NCBI GenBank assembly: GCA_023896275.1
Contig: MLDA01000009.1
Location: 62,001 to 126,000 of the forward strand
DNA from: Kocuria rosea subsp. polaris
GTDB taxonomy: Bacteria; Actinomycetota; Actinomycetes; Actinomycetales; Micrococcaceae
DNA length: 64,000 nt
Direction of reading: 5' to 3'
Below the pieces are notes generated by a model that was not told the DNA's origin, did no database searches, and saw nothing but the letters and a program-made list of their open reading frames with translations. This document shows positions 1-8,361 of this stretch, piece by piece; positions within the stretch are counted from its first letter, which is position 1, and each line of letters starts with the position of its first letter. Position numbers and translations under genes: made by a program.

Positions 1-122
1 TAGAGGGCGAAATCGAAATACTCGAGGGCGCTGCCGATGCTGGACGCGAGTGTGGCGCGCCGGAGATTGTCATCGTAGTCCGCCTGGTCTTCAGCGGCGC
101 CAGCGGTCGGCGGTGTCTGCAC
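1..122 (-). CDS. MHS-family MFS transporter, N-terminal fragment (cut by window edge)
   Basis: About 40 codons are visible before the window ends. Translation begins at a GTG at 122-120, preceded by AAGGAG at a good distance. The residues RRATLASSIGSALEYFDFAL are the typical start of the first membrane helix of metabolite:H+ symporters (MHS branch of the major facilitator superfamily, the ProP/ShiA/citrate-permease type), which import carboxylates, aromatic acids or osmolytes. The gene lies downstream of an IclR regulator and a hydroxyacid dehydrogenase, so a hydroxy- or keto-acid substrate is an inference. A terminator separates it from iclR, so it probably has its own promoter in 123-250. 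The family call is good for so short a fragment; the substrate is unknown. Confidence 0.75.
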   Translation of the reverse strand, partial: MQTPPTAGAAEDQADYDDNLRRATLASSIGSALEYFDFAL

Positions 123-193
123 GGGGTCTCCTTCGGTAAGTGATGGGGGTCACAGAAGTGCTCGTTGAAAGAAGTTACCATTTCCGCGAACGG

Positions 194-202
194 TGTACAA
201 CA
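194..202. promoter_or_regulatory. Candidate operator TGTTGTACA upstream of the MHS transporter
   Basis: On the minus strand this reads TGTTGTACA, overlapping a possible -10 (TATGTT, 204-199). A near-identical TGTTGAACA lies in the dehydrogenase promoter region (2265-2277 palindrome). Shared sites in two promoter regions flanking an iclR gene suggest one regulator; this is inference. Confidence 0.35.
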
Positions 203-253
203 TATTGGACGACGAATTATTGGGGCCTCTTGGAACGCGCCAGAACAGCCGCG

Positions 254-301
254 CAACAAAAAGACGTGGGGTGGACCGGCGCCATGCCAATCCACCCCAC
301 G
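254..301 (-). terminator. Rho-independent terminator after the iclR gene
   Basis: Perfect 11-bp stem (265-275 with 291-301, CGTGGGGTGGA arm) and a 15-nt loop. On the minus strand it is followed by TCTTTTTGTTG. It lies just past the iclR stop and before the MHS transporter gene. Confidence 0.85.
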
Positions 302-339
302 CCCAAACGTTCCGCTTCGAAGAACGGCTCCGCGGCGCC

Positions 340-1158
340 TCAGCTCCGAGCCGTGCGCGCCCTCCAGGGGTTCTCGAGGCGCGCCGCTACCTCTTGGAGC
401 GCAGTCCCAACCGCCGCCAGCCTGACGGGGCCAGCCTGATCGGCGGGAATGGCCGCACCCATCGCCAGCGGCGGATCTCCCGGCGCCCAGGCCGGTAGCG
501 GCACCGCGACGCCGCACAGACCTACGGTCGAATGCCCTTCGTCGACGGCGTAGCCTCGCTGCCGGGCCTCCCGGAGACGTTCGCGCAGCCCGGTCAACGT
601 CATCTCGGTCCCGTCGATGCCGGAGTTCGCGGGCAGCCGGTCGCCCACGAGTTCTTCGAGCTCGTTGTCTCCGAGCCCACAGAGGAGCGCGTTGCCAGCC
701 GCGGTGAACACCGCAGGCAGTCGCGACCCGAGCGGGGTCCCAAACCGATAGGGGGCGCGACCCTCGTGCCGGGCGAGATACAAGGTATCGGCGCCGTCGA
801 GCATGGCAATTTGCACGACCTCGGTGTGCAGAGTCGGCGAGGCCGCGACGAGCCCGAAGAACTCACGGACCTGGTTAAACTGGACGGCGAACGCACCGCC
901 GAGCTCGGCAGTGCGCCGGCCAAGCGCAAAGCCCTCGGTGACTCGGCGAATCATGCCGCCGTCCTCGAGCGCCTGGCAGAGATTCGCACACGAAGATTTG
1001 GCCAGCCCCAGCCCGCGGGAGATTTCGCTCAGGGACAGCGGCTTGCCCTCCGCATCTGCCAGCAAGGTCAAGATGCCCAGCGCCCGGGTCACAGCCGGAG
1101 CAGGATCCCGCGGCGGGCGACCGGAACCCGCCGCTACTTCCCCGTTCTCCTGAGCCAT
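340..1158 (-). CDS. IclR-family transcriptional regulator
   Basis: 272 residues, normal for IclR proteins. The N-terminal winged helix-turn-helix (about residues 22-85) includes RALGILTLLADAEGKPLSLSEI and GLAKSSCANLCQAL. The C-terminal effector domain follows (about 95-262) with the family patterns RLPAVFTAAGNALLCGL and GYAVDEGHSTVGLCGVAVPL. IclR proteins usually control catabolism of small organic acids. The start ATG overlaps the stop of the upstream hydroxyacid dehydrogenase by one base (TGATG), so the two are translationally coupled. Likely targets are its own operon, the divergent dehydrogenase and the downstream MHS transporter, judging from the shared TGTTGWACA motif; the effector is unknown. 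Confidence 0.9.
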   Translation of the reverse strand: MAQENGEVAAGSGRPPRDPAPAVTRALGILTLLADAEGKPLSLSEISRGLGLAKSSCANLCQALEDGGMIRRVTEGFALGRRTAELGGAFAVQFNQVREFFGLVAASPTLHTEVVQIAMLDGADTLYLARHEGRAPYRFGTPLGSRLPAVFTAAGNALLCGLGDNELEELVGDRLPANSGIDGTEMTLTGLRERLREARQRGYAVDEGHSTVGLCGVAVPLPAWAPGDPPLAMGAAIPADQAGPVRLAAVGTALQEVAARLENPWRARTARS

Positions 1159-2219
1159 CAGTAAAACTCCACCGTGTCGACGCGGTTGAGCAGAGGGTCG
1201 CCGTCGAGCAAACGTGTCGCGTTACAGGCAAACAGCTTTGCGATGCGCCGCGCCTCCTGCCGACTCAGAGCGGCGGTGTGCGGGCTCGCGAGGACCCGTG
1301 GGTGCTCCCACAAAGGACTCGACGCCGGCAACGGTTCGGTCGCGAACACGTCGAGGGCGGCGAACCCGATCCATCCGTCGTCGAGCGCGGGCAGGAGGGC
1401 CTCCTCGTCGATGACCGTTCCGCGGCCGACGTTGACCAGGATGGTCCCGGGCTTGACGGCGGCGAAGACGTCGGCGCCGATGAGCTTCTCGGTCGACGGC
1501 GTCCCCGGCAGCGTCACGATGATCGCGTCGACCTCTCCCGCCGCGGCGGTGAGCTCCTCGAGCGGGATCACCCGGTCGACGTGCTCCACGGGGCGCCCGC
1601 TGCGGGAGGTGCCCCACACGGTGGAGCCGCAGGCAGCGAACCGGGCCGCGGTCGCCGCCCCGATGCCGCCGAGGCCCACGACAAGGACCGTCATCTCGTC
1701 CAGGTGGCGCATGTACCGCCGCTCGGTGGGCCACAGCTTCTCCGCCTGGTCGCGCTCAAGCTGGCGCAAGTCCTTGGCACCTGCGAGGACGCCGAAGAGT
1801 GCGAATTCGGCGAGCGTCGAGCCGTGCACGCCAGCGCTCGTGGTGAACGCGACCCGCTCGAGCTCCGCCGCGGCGAGGTCCGCCGCACGCACCTGCGCGC
1901 CGCCGCCGGCTGCCGTCGTATGCACCCACCGCAACTGAGCATTCGAGCGGACGGCCTGCGACAGCAGTGCCGGATCGACGTCGGGAATACCGAAGAATGC
2001 ATCGGCACCCGCAAGGAGCTCGGCGAACTCCTGCTCCTGCGCCGCCGTGCGAGTGAAGTCGGACTCCCCTTCCCAGTCGCCGTCCCAGCGCGCCGGTCGG
2101 TTCAGATCGGGCCGATGGAGCACGCTGACGCGGGGCTCAAGCTGCTCGATCAGCCGGCAATTCTCAGCCGGGAGGTCGACCGCGATGGCCACCCGTAGCT
2201 TTTGTGGTGCAGAACTCAT
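1158..2219 (-). CDS. D-2-hydroxyacid dehydrogenase (NAD(P)-dependent)
   Basis: 353 residues. The NAD-binding Rossmann motif VVGLGGIGAATAARFAACG lies near residue 160. The family signature NVGRGTVIDEEAL carries the substrate Arg region, and ATEPLPASSPLWEHP plus SPHTAA carry the catalytic Glu/His region. It should interconvert a 2-keto acid and a D-2-hydroxy acid (glyoxylate/hydroxypyruvate reductase-like); the substrate cannot be read. A TTG-initiated extension to 2264 exists, but the ATG at 2219 has an AAAGGA ribosome binding site at proper spacing and is preferred. First gene of an operon with iclR (1-base overlap), divergent from another dehydrogenase across about 110 bp. Confidence 0.9.
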   Translation of the reverse strand: MSSAPQKLRVAIAVDLPAENCRLIEQLEPRVSVLHRPDLNRPARWDGDWEGESDFTRTAAQEQEFAELLAGADAFFGIPDVDPALLSQAVRSNAQLRWVHTTAAGGGAQVRAADLAAAELERVAFTTSAGVHGSTLAEFALFGVLAGAKDLRQLERDQAEKLWPTERRYMRHLDEMTVLVVGLGGIGAATAARFAACGSTVWGTSRSGRPVEHVDRVIPLEELTAAAGEVDAIIVTLPGTPSTEKLIGADVFAAVKPGTILVNVGRGTVIDEEALLPALDDGWIGFAALDVFATEPLPASSPLWEHPRVLASPHTAALSRQEARRIAKLFACNATRLLDGDPLLNRVDTVEFY

Positions 2220-2257
2220 TGGTGGATATCCTTTCTGTTGCCACCAGCCTATCGCTA

Positions 2258-2294
2258 TGGACAACCTGTTGAACAGGGTTCACTATGATGTCCA
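2258..2294. promoter_or_regulatory. Nested palindrome in the divergent dehydrogenase promoter region
   Basis: CCTGTTGAACAGG (2265-2277) is a 13-bp palindrome around one central base. It is nested inside TGGACA (2258-2263) and TGTCCA (2289-2294). It sits between two divergent dehydrogenase genes and shares TGTTGWACA with the MHS transporter promoter, so it is a good operator candidate for the adjacent IclR protein. Confidence 0.5.
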
Positions 2295-2330
2295 CCGGTA
2301 TATTGTTTCGCCCGAAGGAGTCCCACCGAA

Positions 2331-3260
2331 ATGACGCATCAGGACCGCACCGCGCCACTCGTCGGCGTCATCGGGCTCGGCGCCATGGGCGCCCCGATGG
2401 CCCGCCATCTCGCCGCGGGCCACGGCCGCGCCGCCGTCACGGCCCGCCGACCACGCAACGAGGTCATGACCGAGCGCCTCCTCGGCTCCCCTGCCGCCGC
2501 CATCGACTGGCACGACGACGCAGCCTCCCTCGCTCGCGCGTGCGACGTCGTGCTGCTCATGGTCCCCGACCTCCCGCAGGTCATCGAGCTGCTGGACGGT
2601 CCCGCCGGCCTCGCTGCCGGGGCAGCGGACCGCGCAGACGGTTCCGATCCCCTCCTCGTCGTCGTCGGGTCCACGTGCTCGGCACCCGGCATCCAGCAGC
2701 TGGGCCGGCGCCTCGCGGACGCGACCGGCGGGCGCGTGCACCTCGTCGACGCGCCCGTCTCCGGCGGGGAGGACGGCGCGATCGCCGGCACCCTGTCGAT
2801 CATGATGGGCGGAACCGAGGACGACTGCGCCCGCGCCACCCGCGCACTCGCCCCGTGCGGGACGCCCGTCCGGCTCGGCCCGCTCGGCGCCGGCGAGGTC
2901 GCCAAGGCGTGCAACCAGCTGGTCGTCAGCGCGACGATCCTGGCCCTCGGCGAGGCCACCGTCCTGGCCGAACGCTCCGGCATCGACGTTGGCCAGATGT
3001 GGGACCTGCTCGGCCACGGCTACGCGTCCTCCCGCCTGCTCGACACCCGCAAGGACAAGCTCGTCGGCCGCGACGACAGCCCGTCGGGCGCCGCCAAGTA
3101 CCTGCTCAAGGACCTCGGCTGCGGGCTCGAGGTCGCCGAATCCACCGCCACCCGGGCCGCCCTTTTGCCGGCGCTGCACGAGACCTTCGCCGAGATCGTC
3201 GACGCCGGCCTCGGCGACCGGGACATGGCCGTCACCCGGCGCTTCGTCGCCGAGCGGTAG
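2331..3260 (+). CDS. 3-hydroxyisobutyrate dehydrogenase-family NAD(P)-dependent oxidoreductase
   Basis: 309 residues, normal for the beta-hydroxyacid dehydrogenase family (3-hydroxyisobutyrate dehydrogenase, tartronate semialdehyde reductase GarR/GlxR). The N-terminal Rossmann motif GVIGLGAMGAPMARHL is followed by the family signature DAPVSGGEDGAIAGTL (about 140-155). The catalytic Lys lies in GAGEVAKACNQL (about 188). AAGGAG precedes the ATG. It is divergent from a D-2-hydroxyacid dehydrogenase/iclR operon, and together they may process a hydroxyacid brought in by the MHS transporter at the left edge. The exact substrate is not evident. Confidence 0.9.
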   Translation: MTHQDRTAPLVGVIGLGAMGAPMARHLAAGHGRAAVTARRPRNEVMTERLLGSPAAAIDWHDDAASLARACDVVLLMVPDLPQVIELLDGPAGLAAGAADRADGSDPLLVVVGSTCSAPGIQQLGRRLADATGGRVHLVDAPVSGGEDGAIAGTLSIMMGGTEDDCARATRALAPCGTPVRLGPLGAGEVAKACNQLVVSATILALGEATVLAERSGIDVGQMWDLLGHGYASSRLLDTRKDKLVGRDDSPSGAAKYLLKDLGCGLEVAESTATRAALLPALHETFAEIVDAGLGDRDMAVTRRFVAER

Positions 3261-3305
3261 CGACAGATCGCTCCGACGACGCGCCGATCCCGTTGGCCGC
3301 GGTTC

Positions 3306-3357
3306 CGTCGTCGTTCTGGACGATCAACCGGACGATCTTTCGCTCAGAACGACGACG
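3306..3357. terminator. Inverted repeat between convergent genes (bidirectional terminator candidate)
   Basis: Arms CGTCGTCGTTCTG (3306-3318) and CAGAACGACGACG (3345-3357) are perfect inverted repeats with a 26-nt loop, between the convergent dehydrogenase and dppC stops. No U-tract is seen. Confidence 0.6.
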
Positions 3358-3363
3358 TGGGTT

Positions 3364-4347
3364 CTACCGGGCGCGGGACTTCGGGTCCAGCGCCTCACGC
3401 AGGGACTCGCCCAGCAGGGTGAACCCGAGCGCGGTGACCGCAATGCAGATGCCCGGCAGGAACGCCAGCTGCGGGGCGATGCTCAGCTCCGCCTGGGCGT
3501 AGGTGAGCATGCGGCCCCATTCGGCCTCGTAGGGCACGCCACCGCCGAGACCCAGGAAAGAGAGGGCCGCGGCGTCGATGACCGCCGTAGCCAGAGTCAA
3601 CGTCGCCTGGACAATGACCGGACCGACCGAGTTCGGCAGCAGGTGGCTCATCGTGATGGTGCGCCGACTCAGGCCCAGGGTCTGCGCGGCCAGAATATAG
3701 TCGGAGCCCTTCTGCGCCAGGATCGACGAGCGCAGCAGGCGGGCGAAGATCGGGACCGCGGAGACGCCGATCGCGATCATGATCGCGTACTCGCCCTGGC
3801 CCAGCACCGCGGCGATGGACACGGCCAGCAGCAGGTTCGGCACCGAGAGCAGGATGTCGACGAAGCGCATGATCACGTTGTCGACCCACCCGCCGAAGCC
3901 GCCCGCGAGCAGGCCCAAGATCATGCCGCCGACAAGACCGAACGCGGTGGAGACGATGCCGATCATGAGCGATGACTGTGCACCCCAGATCAGCTTCGAG
4001 AGCACGTCGCCACCGAACCGGTCGAGGCCGAGGACGTACCCCTCCACCTCGCCGGGCCCGGGGATGTGCGTCGGGGTGATGTCCCGACGCCCGGGCAGCT
4101 CTTCGCCGCCGAACGGCGCCAGGACCGGGGCCAGCACCGCCACCAGGAGGAACGCGGTGACGATCACCGCACCGACGATCGCTGCCGGGTTGCGACGCAG
4201 CCGGATAAAGGCCTCGCCCCACACGCTGGTGCCGCGCCCCTCGGGTTGCGGCGCTTTTCCGGTCAGCGCCTCGGCGCCAGCCGCCGCCGTCGTACCGGGC
4301 ACGGGCGCCGGGCCGCCGCCAGCGGCGGGAGGAAGATTCTGGCTCAT
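3364..4347 (-). CDS. dppC: Peptide/nickel-type ABC transporter permease (DppC/OppC)
   Basis: 327 residues with about six membrane helices. A Pro/Ala-rich N-terminal tail (about 40 residues) precedes the first helix (IVGAVIVTAFLLVAVLAPV). The inner-membrane component EAA motif is around LAAQTLGLSRRTITMSHLLPN. It forms the heteromeric channel with DppB for uptake of di/oligopeptides or a related solute. Its ATG overlaps the dppB stop by 4 bp. No dppD/dppF ATPase genes follow: the operon ends here at an inverted repeat, so ATPases must come from elsewhere. An 18-base dispersed repeat lies inside the N-terminal coding region (4283-4300). Confidence 0.92.
   Translation of the reverse strand: MSQNLPPAAGGGPAPVPGTTAAAGAEALTGKAPQPEGRGTSVWGEAFIRLRRNPAAIVGAVIVTAFLLVAVLAPVLAPFGGEELPGRRDITPTHIPGPGEVEGYVLGLDRFGGDVLSKLIWGAQSSLMIGIVSTAFGLVGGMILGLLAGGFGGWVDNVIMRFVDILLSVPNLLLAVSIAAVLGQGEYAIMIAIGVSAVPIFARLLRSSILAQKGSDYILAAQTLGLSRRTITMSHLLPNSVGPVIVQATLTLATAVIDAAALSFLGLGGGVPYEAEWGRMLTYAQAELSIAPQLAFLPGICIAVTALGFTLLGESLREALDPKSRAR
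4283..4300 (+). repeat. Dispersed 18-mer, copy 1
   Basis: GCCGCCGTCGTACCGGGC, exact copy, antisense inside dppC. Other copies are at 45490-45507 and 59947-59964, with a one-mismatch copy at 14381-14398, all in the same orientation. Confidence 0.7.
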
Positions 4348-5348
4348 TGCACACGCACCCTCGGGTCGATCAGGTTGTAAGACACGTCCACCAGCAGGTT
4401 GATCAGCGAGTAGATCACCGCGATGAAGATGATGAAGCCCTGCAACACCGGATAGTCGAGATAGAAGATCGCATCCCGCAGGAACCGCCCGATCCCGTTG
4501 AACGCGAAGACGGTCTCGGTCAACACCGCGCCGGAGATCAGCAGGCCGAGCTGCAGGCCGATCGTGGTCGTCACCGGCAGCATCGCGTTGCGCAGCACGA
4601 ACCGGTTGCGGATCAGGTTCGCACTGATGCCCTTAGCCCGGGCCGTGCGCACGTAGTCCGCGTTCACGACTTCGAGCACGGAGGCGCGGGTGATGCGCAC
4701 GATGATCGCCAGCGGGATGGTGCCGAGCGCGACGCCCGGCAGCACCAGGTGCATGAACGCGTCCCACGCCGCATCCCACTCCTGCGTCAGGAATCCGTCG
4801 AGCACGTAGTAGTCGGTGACGTGGGTGGCGTTGATGCGCGGATTCTGCCGCCCGTCAGTCGGGAACCAGCCGAGCCGGATCGCGAAGATCCACTTGAGGA
4901 TGAACGCCAGGAAGAACACCGGGATCACCACCCCGCCGAGCGACAGGAAGACCGAGAACTGGTCCTGCCAGCGCCCGACGTGTTTGGCCGCCCAGTAGCC
5001 GAGCGGGATGCCGAGCCCGACCGCGAACACGAGCGCGATCGCCGTCAGCTCCAGCGTGGCCGGAAACCGCGTGGCGAACTCGTCGAGCACGGGCCGGCCG
5101 GTGCGCAGGCTGACGCCGAAGTCGCCCGTGAGCAGCTTGCCCATGTAGGTCAGGTACTGCTCGATGAACGGTTTGTCGAAGCCGTAGAGCCGATTGACCT
5201 GGGCCACCGCCTCGGGCGTCGCCTTGTCGCCGAGCAGGGCCGTCGCGGGGCCGCCGGGCAGGTTGCGAACCCACAGGAACAACAACAGCGACAGGCCGAA
5301 GAGCGTGGGAACCAGCAACGCTAGTCGCTTGCCGATCGTACGTAACAC
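4344..5348 (-). CDS. dppB: Peptide/nickel-type ABC transporter permease (DppB/OppB)
   Basis: 334 residues with the standard DppB layout: an N-terminal helix (RLALLVPTLFGLSLLLFLWV), the conserved LPGGPATALLG periplasmic region, then five more helices. The cytoplasmic EAA loop is YVRTARAKGISANLIRNRFVLRN. The start is a GTG with GGAGAGG upstream. It pairs with DppC (4-bp overlap) to form the membrane channel. A stem-loop separates it from the upstream binding-protein gene, which would let dppA be made in excess over the permeases. Confidence 0.93.
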   Translation of the reverse strand: MLRTIGKRLALLVPTLFGLSLLLFLWVRNLPGGPATALLGDKATPEAVAQVNRLYGFDKPFIEQYLTYMGKLLTGDFGVSLRTGRPVLDEFATRFPATLELTAIALVFAVGLGIPLGYWAAKHVGRWQDQFSVFLSLGGVVIPVFFLAFILKWIFAIRLGWFPTDGRQNPRINATHVTDYYVLDGFLTQEWDAAWDAFMHLVLPGVALGTIPLAIIVRITRASVLEVVNADYVRTARAKGISANLIRNRFVLRNAMLPVTTTIGLQLGLLISGAVLTETVFAFNGIGRFLRDAIFYLDYPVLQGFIIFIAVIYSLINLLVDVSYNLIDPRVRVQ

Positions 5349-5382
5349 GTGCGTCCTCTCCAGATGAGCGGATCAGGAGGAA

Positions 5383-5417
5383 TGAGCACGACGTCGGGCG
5401 GGCCGCCGTCGTGCTCA
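5383..5417 (-). terminator. Stem-loop between dppA and dppB
   Basis: TGAGCACGACG (5383-5393) pairs perfectly with CGTCGTGCTCA (5407-5417) around a GC-rich 13-nt loop. In the dppA-dppB gap this probably acts as a partial terminator or mRNA stabiliser, giving more binding protein than permease. Confidence 0.6.
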
Positions 5418-5437
5418 CTCCTTGCGCCGGGGCGCGA

Positions 5438-7129
5438 TTACTCGGACAGGACGATCTGGTTGAAGACCTCGTCGTTGACGGGGCTCACCGGATAGGACTC
5501 GACGCGCGGGCTGAAGCCGAGCGACGGGGCCGGGTGGGCGAGCGGGAGCACCGGGAGGAAATCGACGATGTCGGCGTTGATCTCCTCGTACAGCGGGGTC
5601 TGCTCCTCGACATCCGGGATGCCGCGGGCCTCGGCGAGCTTGTCGAAGAGCTCCTGGTTCTCGAACCCGAAGTCCTCCTTGACTGTCCCGAAGTGCACGC
5701 CGACGAAGTTGTCGGTGTCGTTGTAGTCACCCGTCCAGCCGAGCAGGTGGATGCCGTGATCCGGGCCGCCCTGGATGCGGTCGAGGTAGTCCGGGCTCCA
5801 CTTGTTCGGCTGCGGATTGACCGTGATGCCGACCTCCTCGAGCTGCGCGGAGATGTTGGAGAAGACCTGTTCCGGGGTGGGCATGTACGGACGGGAGACG
5901 CCGGTCGGGTAGTTGAAGTCGATCTCGAAGCCGTCCTCGTAGCCGGCCTCGGCGAGCAGATCCTTCGCCTTCTCGGGGTCGTACTCGTACTCGGTCACGT
6001 TGTCGTTGTAGCCGTTGACGGAGTCGGGGATGAACTGCATGGCCGGCTTCGTGCCCTCCGGCAGGGTCTGCGCGATCAGCGCGTCCTTGTCGATCGCGTG
6101 CGCGAACGCCTGACGGACCTTGATGTCGGCGAGCTCCTCGATCTGCTGGTTGAAGCCCAGGTAGAGGATCGTGAACGGGTCGCGGGCCATGATGTTGAAG
6201 CCCTTGTCGGCGAGGGACGCGGTATCGGCGGGGGCGACGAGGTCGTAGCCGTCGATGTCGCCGGCCTCCAGGGACTGGCGGCGCGTGGTCGGGTCGTCGA
6301 TGACGCGGAAGATGATGTCCTTCACCTGGCCCTGCTCGCCCCAGTAGTCCTCGTAGGCGGTCAGCTCGATCTGCTGTCCGTTCTCCCAGGAGACGAACTC
6401 GAACGGGCCGGTGCCGACCGGGTGCTCCGTTGCGTAGGAGGAGAGGACCGGCGCCTCGGGGGTGCCGGAGACTCCGTCGGCGTCGTACTCCTCGAGGGCC
6501 GTCGGGGACTGCATCGCGAAGGCCGGCAGCGACAGGGCAGCGATGAACCCGGCGAACGGTTCCCGGAGGTTCACGGTCGCCGTCAGCTCGTCGTCCACTG
6601 CGCAGGACTCGTAGACGGCGTTCTCCGGGCTGTCGGCGAAGCCCTTGAACAGCGAGTTGTAGTAGTAGCTGACCGAGCTGGCCTGCTGGACGCCTTCCCA
6701 GTTGTACCAGCGGTCGAAGTTCGCGCACACGGCCTCGGCGTTGAAGCTGGTGTCGTCATGGAACGTGACGCCGTCTTTGAGCTGGAAGGTGTAGCTCAGC
6801 CCGTCGTCGGACTGCTCCCAGGACTCGGCGAGCAGCGGCTCGGGGTCCGGCGTTCCGGCTTCGACGCCGACGAGCCCTTCGAAAATCTGGCGGGAGACGC
6901 GGAACGACTCGCCGTCGGAGGCGAACGCCGGGTCAAGCGAGGCGGGGTCGGCGGAGGCGGCGAAGATGAACGTCGAGTCGACGTCCCCCTCGGCGGCGTT
7001 GTCATCGCCTCGCTGGCTTTCGGCGCAGGAAGAGAGGGCGAGCGCGCCGATCGCGAGGGTCGCGGTCAGAGCCGCAATCCGGCGACGCGGCCGACGCGAG
7101 CCGGTGGTGTTTAGGCCATCGATGGTCAT
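5438..7129 (-). CDS. dppA: Peptide/nickel-type ABC transporter substrate-binding lipoprotein (DppA/OppA)
   Basis: 563 residues from the ATG at 7129, which has AGGAG six bases upstream; a longer reading (to 7279) has no such site. A basic N-terminus and hydrophobic segment end in the lipobox LALSSC (Cys about 35), so it is a membrane-anchored lipoprotein. The SBP family 5 fold is evident from DPASLDPAFASDGESFRVSR, the YTFQLKDGVTFHDD signature and the VRQAFAHAIDK region. It delivers an oligopeptide-like ligand to DppBC. It is the first gene of the dppABC unit; the upstream gap carries a direct repeat ACATGTGA. Confidence 0.93.
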   Translation of the reverse strand: MTIDGLNTTGSRRPRRRIAALTATLAIGALALSSCAESQRGDDNAAEGDVDSTFIFAASADPASLDPAFASDGESFRVSRQIFEGLVGVEAGTPDPEPLLAESWEQSDDGLSYTFQLKDGVTFHDDTSFNAEAVCANFDRWYNWEGVQQASSVSYYYNSLFKGFADSPENAVYESCAVDDELTATVNLREPFAGFIAALSLPAFAMQSPTALEEYDADGVSGTPEAPVLSSYATEHPVGTGPFEFVSWENGQQIELTAYEDYWGEQGQVKDIIFRVIDDPTTRRQSLEAGDIDGYDLVAPADTASLADKGFNIMARDPFTILYLGFNQQIEELADIKVRQAFAHAIDKDALIAQTLPEGTKPAMQFIPDSVNGYNDNVTEYEYDPEKAKDLLAEAGYEDGFEIDFNYPTGVSRPYMPTPEQVFSNISAQLEEVGITVNPQPNKWSPDYLDRIQGGPDHGIHLLGWTGDYNDTDNFVGVHFGTVKEDFGFENQELFDKLAEARGIPDVEEQTPLYEEINADIVDFLPVLPLAHPAPSLGFSPRVESYPVSPVNDEVFNQIVLSE

Positions 7130-7268
7130 GGCATCTCCTGTAGGTCGAGTCGATCCACCGCGCTCCGGCGAAGCGGGTCGCGGCGACCCCGTGATGGAGG
7201 GGGTCTGGGTCCGCGTCGCTGGTTGTGGCGACCGGGCCCACCCCGAGCCTAACCCCAAATTGTGAAAG

Positions 7269-7290
7269 ACATGTGACATAGAACATGTGA
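7269..7290. promoter_or_regulatory. Direct repeat ACATGTGA upstream of dppA
   Basis: ACATGTGA occurs at 7269-7276 and 7283-7290. The ACATGT core is self-complementary, so the site can be read in either orientation. It lies in the 195-bp gap that holds the dppA promoter. The regulator is unknown. Confidence 0.35.
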
Positions 7291-7324
7291 GCCGGAGATT
7301 CAGATCACATTTTCTGGCAGAAGC

Positions 7325-7648
7325 TCAGCCGACTCCGAGCAGCCTCAGGCCGGCCGCCGTCGCAGCCCCGACGATGACGACGACGAGGAACGGCGCCCGC
7401 AGAAGAAGGGCGATGGCCGCCGCGACGAGCGCGCCGATCCGGGCATCGAACGCAATTCCGGAGCCGGAGGCGAACGTGTTCACCGCCGTCAGTGACGCCA
7501 ACAACCCGATGGTGACCGCGCCGGCAACGTGCACGATGCGCGGGTTGTCCAACAGTTTCGCCGGCACCAGGTATCCCACCAATTTGATGGCGTAGGCTGC
7601 GGCGCAGGCGGCCAGCACCCAGAGCCACAGGCTCGTCGAATCGCTCAT
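7325..7648 (-). CDS. azlD: AzlD-family branched-chain amino acid exporter subunit
   Basis: 107 residues, standard for AzlD/BrnE, with about four helices (LWLWVLAACAAAYAIKLVGYL, HVAGAVTIGLLASLTAVNTF, ALVAAAIALLLRAPFLVVVIV). AzlD is the small partner of AzlC in two-component branched-chain amino acid (and methionine or analogue) export. The ATG overlaps the azlC stop by 4 bp, as is usual for this pair. Last gene of a gdpD-azlC-azlD run. Confidence 0.9.
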   Translation of the reverse strand: MSDSTSLWLWVLAACAAAYAIKLVGYLVPAKLLDNPRIVHVAGAVTIGLLASLTAVNTFASGSGIAFDARIGALVAAAIALLLRAPFLVVVIVGAATAAGLRLLGVG

Positions 7649-8361
7649 GCGCGCTCCCCCTCGGACTGGGTCTCGGCATCCGCCGACGTCGTCATTCGAC
7701 CGGACCCTAGCCACCCCCAGACGCCGGCGACGATCGCCGCGATCATGATGGGAACCCCGGAGGGGACGACCGGGACCGCGAGGATCGTCACGAAGGCCGC
7801 CACGACGGCGAGGGCAATCGGGTCGCGGCTCTTCAGCCGCGGCCACAGCAGGGCGAGGAACGCCGCCACGGCCGCGCCGTCGAGTCCCCAAGCGGCGGGG
7901 TCGCCGAGCGCGTCGCCCAGTACGGCACCGAAAACGGTGAAGATGTTCCACAGGGTGAAGACGCCGAGCCCCGCCCACCAGAATCCGCGCTTGGCCTCAC
8001 CCAGCTCGGTCTGGCCAGCGGCGACCGCGATGGACTCGTCAATGGTCACGTGCGCGGCCAGCAACCGGCGGGCCCGCCGCGGGCGCAGCATCACGTTCAT
8101 CTGCATCCCGTAAATCGCGTTGCGCACCCCGAGCAGGGAAGCGGCTCCGAAGGCCGCCGCCCCGGCGCCGCCGCCGGCGAGCACGCCGATGAACGCGAAC
8201 TGGCTGCCGCCCGTGAACATCAGGGCACTGAGAGCCATGGTCTGCCACAGGTCAAGCCCAGCCGCGATCGACAGTGCGCCGAACGAGATCCCGTACAGGC
8301 CCGTGGCCACGGACACCGAGAGGGCGATCCGCATCGCGGGCGTGAGGGAACTTAGGCGCAT
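7645..8361 (-). CDS. azlC: AzlC-family branched-chain amino acid exporter, large subunit
   Basis: 238 residues with several membrane helices. Family hallmarks are the N-terminal PAMRIALSVSVATGLYGISFGAL, then ALMFTGGSQFAFIGVLAGGG and GVRNAIYGMQM, and the DESIAV segment (AzlC/BrnF family). With AzlD it exports branched-chain amino acids. GGAGG lies directly before the chosen ATG; a start nine codons later (MRIALS) is possible. The 5' end overlaps the glycerophosphodiesterase gene by 10 bp, so the three genes form one operon. Confidence 0.9.
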   Translation of the reverse strand: MRLSSLTPAMRIALSVSVATGLYGISFGALSIAAGLDLWQTMALSALMFTGGSQFAFIGVLAGGGAGAAAFGAASLLGVRNAIYGMQMNVMLRPRRARRLLAAHVTIDESIAVAAGQTELGEAKRGFWWAGLGVFTLWNIFTVFGAVLGDALGDPAAWGLDGAAVAAFLALLWPRLKSRDPIALAVVAAFVTILAVPVVPSGVPIMIAAIVAGVWGWLGSGRMTTSADAETQSEGERA

